A stretch of DNA of 6,151 nt from Tannerellaceae bacterium (GTDB taxonomy: Bacteria; Bacteroidota; Bacteroidia; Bacteroidales; Tannerellaceae). Shown in pieces: positions 5,976-6,151 of this stretch. Where the stretch lies: positions 1 through 6,151 of the forward strand of contig JAJBTP010000246.1 in the NCBI GenBank assembly GCA_020860805.1, given 5' to 3'. The notes under the pieces were generated by a model that was not told the origin of the DNA, made no database searches, and saw only the letters and a list, made by a program, of their open reading frames with translations. Each line of letters opens with the position of its first letter. Position 1 is the stretch's first letter. The position numbers and the translations under genes are program-made.

Positions 5976-6070
5976 AATGATGTATTTATTAGTTATTAGG
6001 AATGTTGATTTTTTCTCGCCGAAAATAGTAAATTAGCTCAAGTTTATTTAGGTTTGTCAAAATGTATAAT
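5976..6070 (-). other. 5' leader of the operon mRNA
   Basis: This is the stretch between the predicted transcription start and the ATG of gene A, about 95 nt and very AT-rich. No Shine-Dalgarno sequence precedes the ATG at 5975; the bases before it are a run of A, T and C, which is normal in Bacteroidetes. The only structure seen is a weak five-base-pair hairpin (TTTTC/GAAAA) around 6010-6025, too weak to call a riboswitch or attenuator. Beyond the promoter, 6107-6151 is AT-rich with no recognisable feature. Confidence 0.4.
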
Positions 6071-6075
6071 TTTCA

Positions 6076-6106
6076 CAAAAATAACATAAGTAACTAAATT
6101 AGCAAA
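6076..6106 (-). promoter_or_regulatory. Bacteroidetes-type promoter of the four-gene operon
   Basis: On the minus strand TTTG (6106-6103) is followed after exactly 19 bases by TATTTTTG (6083-6076). This fits the Bacteroidetes housekeeping sigma consensus of TTTG at about -33 and TAnnTTTG at about -7 with roughly 19-21 bases between them. It points at gene A, and I see no other good match upstream of any gene here, so it is the likely single promoter for the operon. Transcription would begin near 6070, which is inferred from the usual offset. Confidence 0.8.
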
Positions 6107-6151
6107 GGAAAATTAAAATATTTGTTTTATTATTTCCGGATTGTTAAAGGA

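Noticed and set aside
6055..6060. TTGACA on the minus strand as a sigma70-type -35 box
   Set aside because: The matching -10 would be GCTAAT at 17 bases, only four of six, and Bacteroidetes rarely use this promoter type. The TTTG-N19-TATTTTTG element is a much better fit.
6101..6151. Possible terminator of an upstream gene
   Set aside because: Only a short GGAAA/TTTCC pairing with an AT-rich interior is seen, with no GC-rich stem and no upstream gene visible.

Overview
The window looks like chromosomal DNA of a Bacteroidales bacterium. GC content is moderate, a TTTG-N19-TAnnTTTG promoter of the Bacteroidetes type lies upstream, starts lack Shine-Dalgarno sequences, and signal peptides end in A|Q or S|Q. 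The protein families (DUF4384 protein, C-E-D transglutaminase-like protein with a propeller-like tail, WD40/OmpA-like protein) are ones I associate with that order. I cannot assign a genus from sequence alone.

Everything convincing is on the minus strand and forms one tight operon, read right to left: promoter (6076-6106) and a leader of about 95 nt; gene A, a small secreted Lys/Ala-rich protein (5975-5299); 30 nt; gene B, a secreted DUF4384-type protein (5268 to an intended stop at 4476); 12 nt; gene C, a large secreted transglutaminase-like protein with a propeller-like C-terminal half (4463-1900); 3 nt; gene D, a secreted WD40 propeller protein that appears to continue into an OmpA-like domain and runs off the left edge (1896 to <1). 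All four products have an export signal, so the operon probably builds or services something in the periplasm or outer envelope. Its biochemical job is not evident.

The most striking point is that none of the four genes has an uninterrupted reading frame. Gene A changes frame at an A7 run just after its signal peptide. Gene B changes frame at an A8 run 30 codons before its natural end. Gene C has an in-frame TAA exactly at the signal-peptide cleavage site and a frame change at an A7 run inside the transglutaminase domain. Gene D changes frame at an A7 run just after its signal peptide and again near an A4-CCC-TTT site between the WD40 and OmpA-like parts. By eye, four of the six plus-strand T runs of 7 or more carry a frame break. 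In each case the protein reads on sensibly in another frame. The possible causes are homopolymer sequencing error, recent decay of the operon, or rescue by slippage on poly(A). The sequence alone cannot separate them, but the nonsense codon is not explained by homopolymer error.

Open frames on the plus strand are antisense shadows of these genes. There are no RNA genes, mobile elements or CRISPR arrays, and no gene-free stretch above 300 bases.
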